Notes: generated by a model from the sequence alone, not told the origin. Positions 31,320-39,482 are shown, counted from the stretch's first letter. The stretch is DNA of 40,306 nucleotides from an uncultured Clostridium sp. (GCA_900553755.1 USEX01000011.1:1-40306); one strand, 5' to 3'. Numbers and translations are program-made.

Positions 31320-32669
31320 ATGCCTCAATATGTTTATAGAGCGATTACTAGAGAAGGAATAATCGTAAGGAACAGAGTTGAAAGTAGTAGTAAACAGAAC
31401 TTAATAAAAAAGCTAAAAAGTGGTAATTTATTACCAATAGATATTGTGCAAGTTGGTTACGGTATAAATAAAAATAAAGTGGCAAAGAAAAAGAATGTAA
31501 CAGATATTGATGAAATATTAAAAAATGCAAACTCGGCTACTATTAATCAAGGTAAAGCAAAAAAGAGAACAACATATGAAAAGTTGAGCATGGCTTTATC
31601 AACACAGCAAAAAATAACTACTAGAGATATAATGATATTCACACAAAATTTCTATTTGCTAAAAAAAGCCGATTTCAACAATATACATGCCTTAAGCACA
31701 ATAATAGAAAATACTGAAAACTTTACATTTAGAAGTATCTTAGAAGATATACTTGCTGGTGTAGAAGCTGGTGAGTACATGTATACTACTATGGAATACT
31801 ATTCAAATGTGTTTCCATATATATATATAAATATGATAAAAGTCGGAGAATTATCTGGATCACTTACTCAATCATTACAACAGGCAGTAAAATACCTAGA
31901 TACAAACACAGATACAACAAAGAAATTAAAAGGAATAATAATACCAAACGTATTACAATTAATAGCTTTAATCGTATTATTATTTGTAGGAAGCTTATAT
32001 ACAGTTCCTACTATACAAAAAGTTTATGCAGATGTTGGTTCTACTGATGAATTACCAAAAATAACATTAGCATTTTCAAACTTTTTACAACAGGTTGTAA
32101 TTCACTGGTATATACCGGTTGGAATAATTGTAGCGATTGCAGCAGCAGTTATATTTTATATAAACACACCAAAAGGAAAGTATAATTTTGATTACTTCAA
32201 ATATACTATGCCAATATTTGGAAAGCTATTTTATTCTGTCGACTTTTCAAGGTTTATGAAAGCAATGCTATTAAACTTGAATAATGGAATGAGAATTCAA
32301 GAGGCGATGGACGTAAGCAAAAACGTTATAAATAACTATGTTATGAGAGCTATGATTGAAACATCTATAAATAATATATTAGTAGGTAATTCTTGGATAG
32401 AGCCATTTGAAAAAGCTGGGTTGGGTTCATCAATGACAACAGAAATGTTGAAAGTAGGTATGAAAACAGACTTATCCGAAATGATGTCAAAATTATTGGA
32501 TTATATGGATATAGATATAAAAAACACAATGGATAATATAATGGCAGTATTACCACAATTGGTATACTCAATAGTAGGTGTGCTATTAATATTTGTTGTA
32601 ATAGTCGTATTGGTACCATGTATACAAGCATATATGGGTAACTTTATATTCTCAGCAGCAGGATTATAA
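31320..32669 (+). CDS. pilC: Pilus inner-membrane core protein PilC (type II secretion F family)
   Basis: PilC is the membrane hub on which PilB and PilT act. The 449-residue protein starts PQYVYRAITREGIIVRNRVESSSKQNLIKKLKSG, the usual PilC opening. It has two T2SSF domains (~100-235 and ~300-440), each with a helical bundle followed by a membrane helix: YMYTTMEYYSNVFPYIYINMIKVGELSGSLTQSL, then IALIVLLFVGSLYTVPTIQKVY, and later WIEPFEKAGLGSSMTTEMLKVGMKTDLSEMMSKLLDYMD, then LVYSIVGVLLIFVVIVVLVPCIQAYM. A segment at about 45-80 (KNKVAKKKNVTDIDEILKNANS) is longer than usual. AAGGAGG precedes the ATG. It is the last gene of the operon. Confidence 0.93.
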   Translation: MPQYVYRAITREGIIVRNRVESSSKQNLIKKLKSGNLLPIDIVQVGYGINKNKVAKKKNVTDIDEILKNANSATINQGKAKKRTTYEKLSMALSTQQKITTRDIMIFTQNFYLLKKADFNNIHALSTIIENTENFTFRSILEDILAGVEAGEYMYTTMEYYSNVFPYIYINMIKVGELSGSLTQSLQQAVKYLDTNTDTTKKLKGIIIPNVLQLIALIVLLFVGSLYTVPTIQKVYADVGSTDELPKITLAFSNFLQQVVIHWYIPVGIIVAIAAAVIFYINTPKGKYNFDYFKYTMPIFGKLFYSVDFSRFMKAMLLNLNNGMRIQEAMDVSKNVINNYVMRAMIETSINNILVGNSWIEPFEKAGLGSSMTTEMLKVGMKTDLSEMMSKLLDYMDIDIKNTMDNIMAVLPQLVYSIVGVLLIFVVIVVLVPCIQAYMGNFIFSAAGL

Positions 32670-32682
32670 AATATAAAAATAA

Positions 32683-32720
32683 ATTAGATGTTAGTTTTTT
32701 TCTAGCATCTAATATTGTTT
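32683..32720 (+). terminator. Terminator-like hairpin at the end of the pilus operon
   Basis: Arms 32683-32694 and 32702-32713 pair over 12 bp with one wobble; the loop is seven Ts. Only ATTGTTT follows, so termination may be incomplete. Confidence 0.6.
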
Positions 32721-32732
32721 AAGGAGCAAGAT

Positions 32733-33650
32733 ATGAAAATAGGTATAGATTTAGGTGGAAGCCATATAGCCATTGGGTTAGTAAATGAAAAACATGAAAT
32801 ACTAGATAAAAGAACATATTACATGAGTGAAAGGAAGAATGAAACTGCACAAAATTATATATTAATATGTCTAAAAGAAGGAATTAACCAAATTTTAAAA
32901 TCTGCAAACATTGATTTGAATGATATTGAGATGATAGGAATTGCGACGCCTGGAAATCCTAAAGAAGGCTGTTTAAAAAATTTTATAAATTTAGGAATAG
33001 GCAAATACGATTTAAGAAGCAATTTAAAGGAAGCTTTAAATACTGAAAATATAAAAATAGAGTTAGAGAACGATGGAAAATGTGCAGCATTAACAGAGAA
33101 AAAATTTGGGAGCTTGAAAGATTATAGTGATTGTGTATTTTTATGTGTTGGAACGGGAATCGGTGGAGCAGCTTTTTATGATAATAAATTTATTAAGCCA
33201 AAAAGGAATTCTGGCTTTGAATTTGGTCATATGGTTATAAGAAAAAATGGAGAAAAATGCAAATGTGGTAATAAAGGCTGTTTTGAAGTTTATTGTTCTA
33301 AAAAGAAATTTAAAGAAAACATTAAGAAAATCTTAAATGTAAAAGAATACATAAGCGCTAAGGATTTAATAAATTTAATAAATGAGAATAATGAAAATAT
33401 GGAATTAAAAGATCTTATAGATGAATATACGGATAACTTAGCTATTGGAATTGCTAATATAATAAATATTTTAGAGCCAGAGGCAATAAGTATTGGTGGT
33501 AGCTTATCACATTATGAAAGTTTAATATTTGACAATTTAAGAAATAAAATTTATAATGGAGAGTACTTGTTTAACAAAGAAAATCCACCTATAATATTAG
33601 CTGCACAGGCAGGAAACGAAGCAGGAATAATAGGTGCAACATTAATTTAA
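32733..33650 (+). CDS. ROK family sugar kinase (glucokinase-like)
   Basis: ROK enzymes phosphorylate free sugars, often glucose. The 305-residue protein has the phosphate loop GIDLGGSHIAIGLVN near the start, the N-D substrate motif in ELENDGKCAAL, the second nucleotide loop CVGTGIGGAAFYDNKFI, and the ROK zinc motif CKCGNKGCFEVYCS. The motif E-x-G-H is present as FEFGHM. No DNA-binding domain is present, so it is a kinase rather than a ROK repressor. AAGGAG (32721-32726) supports this ATG. It begins 20 bases after the terminator of the pilus operon and precedes rsmA; the substrate cannot be read from the sequence. Confidence 0.9.
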   Translation: MKIGIDLGGSHIAIGLVNEKHEILDKRTYYMSERKNETAQNYILICLKEGINQILKSANIDLNDIEMIGIATPGNPKEGCLKNFINLGIGKYDLRSNLKEALNTENIKIELENDGKCAALTEKKFGSLKDYSDCVFLCVGTGIGGAAFYDNKFIKPKRNSGFEFGHMVIRKNGEKCKCGNKGCFEVYCSKKKFKENIKKILNVKEYISAKDLINLINENNENMELKDLIDEYTDNLAIGIANIINILEPEAISIGGSLSHYESLIFDNLRNKIYNGEYLFNKENPPIILAAQAGNEAGIIGATLI

Positions 33651-33665
33651 GGATAGGAAATAAAT

Positions 33666-34529
33666 ATGAATTCACGTGAAGAAACAGTATTATTATTAAG
33701 CCATTACAAACTGCAAGCTAATAAAAGTTTTGGGCAAAATTTTTTGATAGATGATGATGTAATAGATGGAATTATTGAATCTGCCAATATAAGCAAGAAA
33801 GACTTGGTAATAGAAATAGGACCAGGATTAGGAACCCTAACAAGTAAACTTTTAGAAAATGCAAATAAAGTAATAGCAGTAGAAATAGATAATAAAATGG
33901 TAGAGGTAATTTCAGATAGATTTAGAATGTATAATAACTTACAAATAATTAATGAAGATATATTGAAAATTGATCTGAATGCTATAATAGAAAACGAGAA
34001 ACAGGAAGATGGAAAGGTAAAGATTGTAGCTAATTTACCATATTACATAAGTACTCCAATTATTATGAAATTATTGGAGGAAAGGCTAAATATAGACGAG
34101 ATAGTAGTAATGGTACAAAAAGAAGTAGCAGATAGGTTAGCAGCAAAGCCAGGTACTAAGCTATCAGGAGCAATAACATATGCGGTAGACTATTATTCGG
34201 AAGCAGAGCCAGTATTAAATGTGGGGAGAGATTGCTTTATACCAGCTCCAAAGGTAGATTCAGAAGTAATAAAATTAAAACTAAGAAAACAGCCAAAAGT
34301 AGAAATAAGTAATGAAAAGGAACTATTTAAATTAATAAAGTTAAACTTTACCCAAAGAAGAAAAACTTTGATAAATGTTTTGGTAAATAGTGGCGTAGTA
34401 AAAAATAAAGAAATTGCAATGAAAATTTTTGATGAATTAGAATTTGATTATGGAGTAAGAGGAGAAACATTAAATTTAGAGCAATACAAATTGTTAATAG
34501 ATTGTATAAATAAATATTCTCAATATTAA
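33666..34529 (+). CDS. rsmA: 16S rRNA dimethyladenosine transferase RsmA (KsgA)
   Basis: RsmA dimethylates two adjacent adenines near the 3' end of 16S rRNA during 30S maturation. The 287-residue protein shows NKSFGQNFLID near the start, the AdoMet loop VIEIGPGLGTLTSKLL, the acidic ribose site AVEIDNKM, the catalytic NLPYYIS (about 123-129), and GRDCFIPAPKVDSEVIKL, a segment for RNA binding. The C-terminal helical domain (LIKLNFTQRRKTLINVL) is complete. Length is normal. An AGGA site lies before the ATG. It is separated from the ROK gene by 15 bases and from the sortase gene by 33. Confidence 0.95.
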   Translation: MNSREETVLLLSHYKLQANKSFGQNFLIDDDVIDGIIESANISKKDLVIEIGPGLGTLTSKLLENANKVIAVEIDNKMVEVISDRFRMYNNLQIINEDILKIDLNAIIENEKQEDGKVKIVANLPYYISTPIIMKLLEERLNIDEIVVMVQKEVADRLAAKPGTKLSGAITYAVDYYSEAEPVLNVGRDCFIPAPKVDSEVIKLKLRKQPKVEISNEKELFKLIKLNFTQRRKTLINVLVNSGVVKNKEIAMKIFDELEFDYGVRGETLNLEQYKLLIDCINKYSQY

Positions 34530-34562
34530 AAAAAGATGATATAATAAGAATGGAGGTAAGAG

Positions 34563-35288
34563 ATGAATCAAATATTAGTGACGAAAAAATTATACATAAC
34601 ACCAGAATTAAGAAGAAAAAAACGTATATATAAAATAAGATTTTTCTTATCAATATTTGCTATTTGTTTATTATTTTCATATTACATATACGCAGAGTAT
34701 GATAAAAATAAAAGTGAGGAAGTTTCAAAACAAATATTAACACATATAAGTTCTAAAACAAATACGGAAGATACTACAGTAAGAACAGTGGTAAATGATG
34801 TATTAATAGTTTCACTAGATGCAACAGTTGCCAATGAAATAGAAAGTGTGCCAATTATTGAAACAGATGACGAATATGTGGATACAACAAATAATGAAGA
34901 GTATAAATCAGAAGCTATATTAAAAATTAGTTCACTAGGGTTAGAATATCCAGTTTTATCCCAAACATCAGAGGAGCTATTAAAAATTTCTTTAAATAAA
35001 TATTGGGGACCAGGACCAAACGAAATAGGAAACTATTGCATAGTAGGGCATAATTATAAAAATGGTAAAATGTTCGGAAATTTATCGAAAATGGAAATAG
35101 GTGATACAGCAACATTACAGGCAGTAGGCGGAAAATCTGTAATGTATGAAGTATATGATAAATATGTTGTAGAGCCAGAAGATGTTTCGTGCACAAGTCA
35201 GCTTACAGGAGGACGAAAAGAACTAACACTAATTACATGTACCAATTATGGAACTCAAAGATTAGTATTAAAATGTAGAGAAATATAA
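34563..35288 (+). CDS. Sortase (class D-like transpeptidase)
   Basis: Sortases join surface proteins with a sorting signal to the cell wall or to one another. The 241-residue protein has a basic N-terminus, one membrane helix (about 26-44), a linker of about 75 residues rich in Thr/Asp/Glu, and a C-terminal sortase barrel. The catalytic His163 is in VGHNY, Cys226 in TLITCTNYG, and Arg233 in TQRLVLKCREI. The sequence order (GNYCIVGHN, LITCTNYG, R-L) resembles class D or E enzymes. No LPxTG-type substrate is visible in the window. GGAGGT precedes the ATG. Confidence 0.9.
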   Translation: MNQILVTKKLYITPELRRKKRIYKIRFFLSIFAICLLFSYYIYAEYDKNKSEEVSKQILTHISSKTNTEDTTVRTVVNDVLIVSLDATVANEIESVPIIETDDEYVDTTNNEEYKSEAILKISSLGLEYPVLSQTSEELLKISLNKYWGPGPNEIGNYCIVGHNYKNGKMFGNLSKMEIGDTATLQAVGGKSVMYEVYDKYVVEPEDVSCTSQLTGGRKELTLITCTNYGTQRLVLKCREI

Positions 35289-35297
35289 ATTTATATA

Positions 35298-35326
35298 TTG
35301 ACTTTTTAAAAGATATTAAATATAAT
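35298..35326 (+). promoter_or_regulatory. Promoter for the small membrane protein gene
   Basis: TTGACT (35298-35303), 17-base spacer, perfect TATAAT (35321-35326); start codon 27 bases further on. Confidence 0.75.
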
Positions 35327-35352
35327 GTAAAAAAACGAAGGAGGAATAGAAA

Positions 35353-35601
35353 ATGGCAAAGAAGGAACAAACTAAAACAATAGTATGGGTGTTTTGGATA
35401 TTGATAGCAATAATAGGAACAGGTTTACTATTCACAGGTTTACAAAATAGTTTCTCAGGAGAAAATTTAGGAGCAGCAGCAATGCTTATAGTTTTTGGAA
35501 TAGCTTTAATCTTTATAGGATTAATTATGATATTAGGAAAAGCTAATATAGAAACTAGCGAAATAGAATTACCAGGAAAAAAAGAAACAGAAAAAAAATA
35601 A
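35353..35601 (+). CDS. Unknown two-helix membrane protein
   Basis: I do not recognise this 82-residue protein. It has two hydrophobic segments, at about 10-29 (IVWVFWILIAIIGTGLLFTG) and 40-63 (AAAMLIVFGIALIFIGLIMILG), and a charged C-terminal tail (ANIETSEIELPGKKETEKK). The short loop between the helices carries SFSGENLG. It has its own good promoter and a following terminator, so it is a single-gene unit. GGAGGA lies before the ATG. Confidence 0.75.
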   Translation: MAKKEQTKTIVWVFWILIAIIGTGLLFTGLQNSFSGENLGAAAMLIVFGIALIFIGLIMILGKANIETSEIELPGKKETEKK

Positions 35602-35614
35602 AATAGTAAATTTA

Positions 35615-35638
35615 GCCCACTGAAAAAGTGGGTTTTTT
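35615..35638 (+). terminator. Terminator after the small membrane protein gene
   Basis: GCCCAC (35615-35620) pairs with GTGGGT (35628-35633) around a 7-base loop, and six Ts follow from 35633. Confidence 0.75.
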
Positions 35639-35657
35639 GTTTATTTTAATATTTGTA

Positions 35658-35686
35658 TTGAAATATGCCTAATAAGTTGATAAAAT
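35658..35686 (+). promoter_or_regulatory. Promoter for metG
   Basis: TTGAAA (35658-35663), 17-base spacer, TAAAAT (35681-35686). No T-box leader or riboswitch fits in the 30 bases before the ATG. Confidence 0.65.
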
Positions 35687-35717
35687 ATATTGCAAATAAT
35701 AAAAAGGAAGCGAGATT

Positions 35718-37304
35718 ATGAATACAGATAAAAAGACATTTTATATAACAACACCAATATATTATCCAAGTGGAAGATTCCATTTAGGTACAGCATATAC
35801 AACTGTGCTTGCAGATACAATAAAAAAATATAAAGAGCAAAGAGGTTATGATGCAAGACTATTAACCGGAGTTGACGAACATGGTCAAAAAATAGAGCAA
35901 GTAGCAGTAAAAAGAGGGCTAACACCACAAGAGCATGTAAATGAAATGGCAGAGCAAGCTAAAAAACTATGGAAATTGATGGATATAGAATATGACGATT
36001 TTATAAGAACAACAGAGGAAAGGCATACGAAAATTGTTGAAAAAATATTTACCAAATTCATGGAGCAAGGTGATATATACAAAGGTGAATACGAAGGTTG
36101 GTATTGCATGCCTTGCGAAACTTACTTCACAGAAACACAACTAGTAGATGGCAAGTGCCCTGATTGTGGAAGAGAAGTAAAGAAGATGAAGGAAGAAGCT
36201 TATTTCTTCAATATGAAGAAATACCAAAAAAGATTAGAAGAATTTTATAAAGAAAATCCAAATTTTATAGAGCCTGAATCTAGAAAAAATGAGCTATTTA
36301 ATAATTTTATAAAACCAGGGCTAGAAGATTTATGTGTAACAAGAACTTCTTTCGACTGGGGAATAAAAGTTCCAAGTGATCCAAAGCATGTAATATATGT
36401 ATGGTTAGACGCGTTAACAAATTATATAACAGCATTAGGATACATGTCGGATGATGAAAAATTGTTTAATAAATATTGGCCAGCAGATTTACAATTAGTA
36501 GGAAAAGATATAATAAGATTTCATGGAATATATTGGCCTATTTTCTTAATGGCTTTAGGATTACCTGTTCCAAAGAAAATCTATTCACATGGATTCTTAA
36601 TGATGAAAGATGGAAAAATGTCTAAATCAAAAGGAAACATCGTATATCCAGAAATGCTAGTAGAAAGATATGGATTAGATGCAACAAGGTATTTCCTATT
36701 AAAGGAATTTCCATATGGTCAAGACGCAATATTCACACCAGAAGATTTTGTAAATAAATATAATTTCGATTTATGTAATGATTTAGGAAATCTTTTAAAT
36801 AGGACAATTGGAATGATAAATAAATATTTTTTGGGAAAAGTTCCAAATTATACAGGTGTAATAAATGAAGTAGATAAAGATTTAGAAGAAACAGTTGCAA
36901 GTAAAATTTCCGAATATGAAGAAAACATGGAAAACTTACATTTTTCAAATGCAATAGATTCAATATGGGGAATAATATCAAGAACTAATAAGTACATCGA
37001 TGAAACAATGCCATGGGCTTTAGCTAAAAATGAAGAAACAGAAAAATTATCTTCAGTAATGAATCACTTAGTAGAAAATTTAAGAATAGTAGCAATACTT
37101 ATAAAGCCAGCCATGGGCGAAACCTCTGAAAAAATTTTAAATCAATTGGGAATAAATAAAGAAGAATACAAAGAATATGATACTATAAAAGCATATGGAA
37201 AAACAGTAAAAGATGCTAAAGTAATAGAAAAAGGTGAACCTATATTTGTAAGATTAGATTCAGAAGAAGAAATTGAGTATATAAAAGGCCAAATGAAATT
37301 GTAG
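35718..37304 (+). CDS. metG: Methionyl-tRNA synthetase
   Basis: This class I synthetase charges initiator and elongator tRNA-Met. The 528-residue protein has the HIGH region in YYPSGRFHLGTAYTT, the zinc knuckle CMPCETYFTETQLVDGKCPDCG (two CxxC), WLDALTNYITALGY, and KMSKSKGN near residue 300. The anticodon-binding helical domain follows to the end. The C-terminal tRNA-binding OB domain found in many longer MetRS proteins (~650 residues) is absent, so this may act as a monomer. AAGGA precedes the ATG. Confidence 0.96.
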   Translation: MNTDKKTFYITTPIYYPSGRFHLGTAYTTVLADTIKKYKEQRGYDARLLTGVDEHGQKIEQVAVKRGLTPQEHVNEMAEQAKKLWKLMDIEYDDFIRTTEERHTKIVEKIFTKFMEQGDIYKGEYEGWYCMPCETYFTETQLVDGKCPDCGREVKKMKEEAYFFNMKKYQKRLEEFYKENPNFIEPESRKNELFNNFIKPGLEDLCVTRTSFDWGIKVPSDPKHVIYVWLDALTNYITALGYMSDDEKLFNKYWPADLQLVGKDIIRFHGIYWPIFLMALGLPVPKKIYSHGFLMMKDGKMSKSKGNIVYPEMLVERYGLDATRYFLLKEFPYGQDAIFTPEDFVNKYNFDLCNDLGNLLNRTIGMINKYFLGKVPNYTGVINEVDKDLEETVASKISEYEENMENLHFSNAIDSIWGIISRTNKYIDETMPWALAKNEETEKLSSVMNHLVENLRIVAILIKPAMGETSEKILNQLGINKEEYKEYDTIKAYGKTVKDAKVIEKGEPIFVRLDSEEEIEYIKGQMKL

Positions 37305-37387
37305 TAATAAAATATATAAAAAAACATATACATTGATTAATAGCAGTTTATTATATAAGTTATTTATATAATAAAGGAGGAATGTAT

Positions 37388-37867
37388 ATGTTTTTTGTTG
37401 TAAATAAAGAAAAAATTAAATCGTATTTAGTTTCAGTAACCACTGTGGCTGTGTTATTTGCAATATCAATAGCAATGCAAAATAATGTGGGGGATAAAAC
37501 CTTACAAACAGCAAGCCCTATTTCAAAAACTACAGAAAAAGAAGTAGTTTTAATAATAAATTGTATAAAAAATATGAAAAATATTAATAATATTATTAAT
37601 GAGCTATCAAAAGCTAAATCTACAGCAACATTTTTGGTTACAGATGAACTTGCCAACAAATATCCAGAAGAAATAAAAAGAATAAGAGGAAGCGGAAATG
37701 AAATTACTACGCAATTGGAAAAAAATTTACCAGAAATTAGCATAATTTTAACAAACAATGAATATATACAAAATAACATGGGAAAAATAATAGAAAGTAT
37801 AAATGAAAAAGGATATACCGTAAAAAAAGTTTCGGATATAAAAGGAGAGGAACATGGCGTTAATTGA
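37388..37867 (+). CDS. Degenerate PdaB-like polysaccharide deacetylase domain protein
   Basis: The 159-residue protein starts MFFVVNKEKIKSYLVSVTTVAVLFAIS, as PdaB-type sporulation deacetylases do, with a membrane helix near 12-30. The following NodB-like order is recognisable: a strand (VVLIINCIKN) where TFDDG belongs, then ELSKAKSTATFLVTDELANKYPEEIKRIRGSGNEITTQ. The catalytic Asp and the HxxxH metal pair are lost (NEITTQ stands in place of HEIGNH). It ends after about half the barrel. It is probably not an active deacetylase. The ATG at 37382 is one base after AAAGGAGG; 37388 has the right spacing. The end overlaps the next gene by 14 bases. Confidence 0.72.
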   Translation: MFFVVNKEKIKSYLVSVTTVAVLFAISIAMQNNVGDKTLQTASPISKTTEKEVVLIINCIKNMKNINNIINELSKAKSTATFLVTDELANKYPEEIKRIRGSGNEITTQLEKNLPEISIILTNNEYIQNNMGKIIESINEKGYTVKKVSDIKGEEHGVN

Positions 37868-38330
37868 AATTATAACAAATCCTAAAAGTGAGGAGGAGCT
37901 AAAAAGGGTTATAGATAAAGGAATAGCCAATAATAATGAAGTAATGTTTATAAAAGAAAAAAATCTTGAGAACATTAAAAATATAAAATTAGAAACTGTT
38001 ATAATTAATGCCAAAATAGAAAATGAAATTCTTCTTAAAAGAATAATTGATAATTCCAAGTACTTAATTGTAAATTCGGACTTTATAGAAAATATAAAGG
38101 ATTATATAAATGGTAATCAAAAAATAATAACATATGGTTATAATTCTAAAAGTGATATAACTATTTCGAGTGTAGAAGAGGAAAAGTCAATGATATCCTT
38201 ACAGAGAAATATAAGTAGCATATATGGAAAAACAATAGAAATGCAAGAGATTAAAGCAAATGTAAATTGCCAAATAAATGTGTATAATATTATGATTGTT
38301 ATAGCTTTAACAATATTATATGCCATGTAA
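37854..38330 (+). CDS. Unknown protein with C-terminal membrane helix
   Basis: I do not recognise this 158-residue protein with confidence. The N-terminal ~85 residues look like an alpha/beta fold (MALIEIITNPKSEEELKRVIDKGIANNNEVMFIKEKN; ETVIINAKIENEI; KYLIVNSDFI). Then comes IITYGYNSKSDITISSVEEEKSMISLQRNI, a segment faintly like the ITYG-N-x-A-T part of Mur ligases, though no ATP site is present. One hydrophobic helix closes it (YNIMIVIALTILYAM). AAAGGAGAGG precedes the ATG inside the preceding gene, so the two are translationally linked and may act together. Confidence 0.66.
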   Translation: MALIEIITNPKSEEELKRVIDKGIANNNEVMFIKEKNLENIKNIKLETVIINAKIENEILLKRIIDNSKYLIVNSDFIENIKDYINGNQKIITYGYNSKSDITISSVEEEKSMISLQRNISSIYGKTIEMQEIKANVNCQINVYNIMIVIALTILYAM

Positions 38331-38353
38331 TGCGCTTAGAATGTGCACTTTTT
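38331..38353 (+). terminator. Weak terminator-like hairpin
   Basis: TGCGC (38331-38335) pairs with GTGCA (38343-38347), five pairs with one wobble, followed by C and a T run. It is the only candidate before the ssb promoter. Confidence 0.42.
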
Positions 38354-38384
38354 AAAAAAAATAAATAAAATTTAACATTTTATG

Positions 38385-38413
38385 TAGACAAAACCAAAAA
38401 ATGGTAGTATAAT
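38385..38413 (+). promoter_or_regulatory. Promoter for the SSB-like gene
   Basis: TAGACA (38385-38390), 17-base spacer, perfect TATAAT (38408-38413). Confidence 0.7.
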
Positions 38414-38473
38414 AATAACTGTAGGTTAAAAAATACAAAACTTTTGAAAAAAAAGTAAGAGGAGGAAAATTAA

Positions 38474-39172
38474 TTGGATACAACTTATTTAGAGAATAAC
38501 CACATACTATTGGTGGGAAAAGTTACTAGCGATAAAAGATTTAGTCACGAAATTTATGGGGAGAAATTTTACGTTTTTGATTTAAGCGTACCACGTTTAA
38601 GTGGAAATGATGATATTATACCAGTTACAATATCAGAAAGATTAATCCCAAATGACAACATAGAGGTTAATAGCAAAATAATAGTTGAAGGTCAATTTAG
38701 ATCTTACAATAGCTATGTAGATGGAAAGAACAAATTAGTATTAACAGTATTTGCAAAGGATATTAAATTCTTAGAAGATCAAGAATCAGAAGTTGAAGCA
38801 AAGAAAGATTTTGTTTCAAATGAAGTTACATTAATTGGTTATATATGTAAAAAACCAGTATATAGACAAACTCCATTTGGAAGAGAAATTGCAGATATAT
38901 TGTTAGCAGTAAATAGAGCATACAGCAAATCTGATTATATACCATGTATTGCATGGGGTAGAACAGCAAGATTTTGCGAGAATATGGAAGTTGGAACAGA
39001 AATAAAATTAATAGGTAGAGTTCAATCAAGAAATTATGAGAAAAAATATGAAGATGGAACTAGTCAAATGAAAACAGCTTACGAAGTTTCTGTTGCAAGC
39101 TTAGAAGTAGTTAATAAAAATGACGAAGAAAAAGAAGAAATAAAAAAAGAAGAAAATGAAGAGGCTATATAA
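38474..39172 (+). CDS. Tandem OB-fold single-stranded DNA-binding protein
   Basis: The 232-residue protein holds two SSB-like OB folds. The first (about 8-105: HILLVGKVTSDKRFSHEIYGEKFYVFDLSVPRLSG...KIIVEGQFRSYNSYVDGKNKLVLTVFAKDI) is followed by a second, closer to classic SSB (about 113-212: NEVTLIGYICKKPVYRQTPFGREIADILLAVNRAYSKSDYIPCIAWGRTARFCENMEVGTEIKLIGRVQSRNYEKK). The tail is Glu/Lys-rich and ends NEEAI; the DDDIPF tip that recruits partners in standard SSB is absent. It may protect ssDNA in a special process rather than general replication. The start is TTG, supported by GAGGAGG (38459-38465). Confidence 0.85.
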   Translation: MDTTYLENNHILLVGKVTSDKRFSHEIYGEKFYVFDLSVPRLSGNDDIIPVTISERLIPNDNIEVNSKIIVEGQFRSYNSYVDGKNKLVLTVFAKDIKFLEDQESEVEAKKDFVSNEVTLIGYICKKPVYRQTPFGREIADILLAVNRAYSKSDYIPCIAWGRTARFCENMEVGTEIKLIGRVQSRNYEKKYEDGTSQMKTAYEVSVASLEVVNKNDEEKEEIKKEENEEAI

Positions 39173-39213
39173 TAAGATAAATAGATAAACATATAAAAAT
39201 GTCCTTTAAGATG

Positions 39214-39259
39214 AAAATAGAATCTATAATATTAAAAAATATTATAGATTCTATTTTTT
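39214..39259. terminator. 20-bp perfect hairpin between convergent genes
   Basis: Arms 39214-39233 and 39238-39257 are perfect complements over 20 bp with a 4-A loop, and the plus strand runs into six Ts (39254-39259). It serves as terminator for the SSB-like gene and probably for the small minus-strand gene. It also lies less than 10 bases from the latter's stop. Confidence 0.8.
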
Positions 39260-39262
39260 ATA

Positions 39263-39415
39263 TTATTGTTTCTTAGTTGGTGGAATAATTATTTTATTGC
39301 TATCATTAACCTCTGAATTAGGTTCATCAACATTTAAATGTTCATATACTTTTGAAATATCTAAACCCTTGCCATCCCCTGATACAATTTCTATTTTATT
39401 AGATTTATCACTCAT
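39263..39415 (-). CDS. Conserved-looking 50-residue protein
   Basis: The minus strand encodes a 50-residue acidic/basic protein. It starts MSDKSNKIEIVSGDGKGLDI, has SKVYEHLNV, and ends IIIPPTKKQ. It is hydrophilic with no membrane segment. A good RBS (TAGGAGA on the minus strand, just upstream) and a consensus promoter (39454-39482) show it is a real gene despite its size. I have a vague memory of similar short clostridial proteins with an I-V-x-G-x-G-K-x-L-[DN]-I-S motif and V-Y-[DE]-H, but no known function. The reading frame is bounded by the hairpin at 39214-39257. Confidence 0.75.
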   Translation of the reverse strand: MSDKSNKIEIVSGDGKGLDISKVYEHLNVDEPNSEVNDSNKIIIPPTKKQ

Positions 39416-39453
39416 AGTAAAATCTCCTATCTAATCTTTTATCAACTAAATAT

Positions 39454-39482
39454 ATAATAGCAAAAAATAACTATTTTGTCAA
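39454..39482 (-). promoter_or_regulatory. Promoter for the 50-residue protein gene
   Basis: On the minus strand: consensus TTGACA (39482-39477), 17-base spacer, TATTAT (39459-39454). The ATG is about 39 bases downstream. Confidence 0.78.

Noticed and set aside
35327..35718. T-box or riboswitch leader ahead of metG
   Set aside because: The promoter at 35658-35686 leaves only about 25 bases of leader, too short for either.
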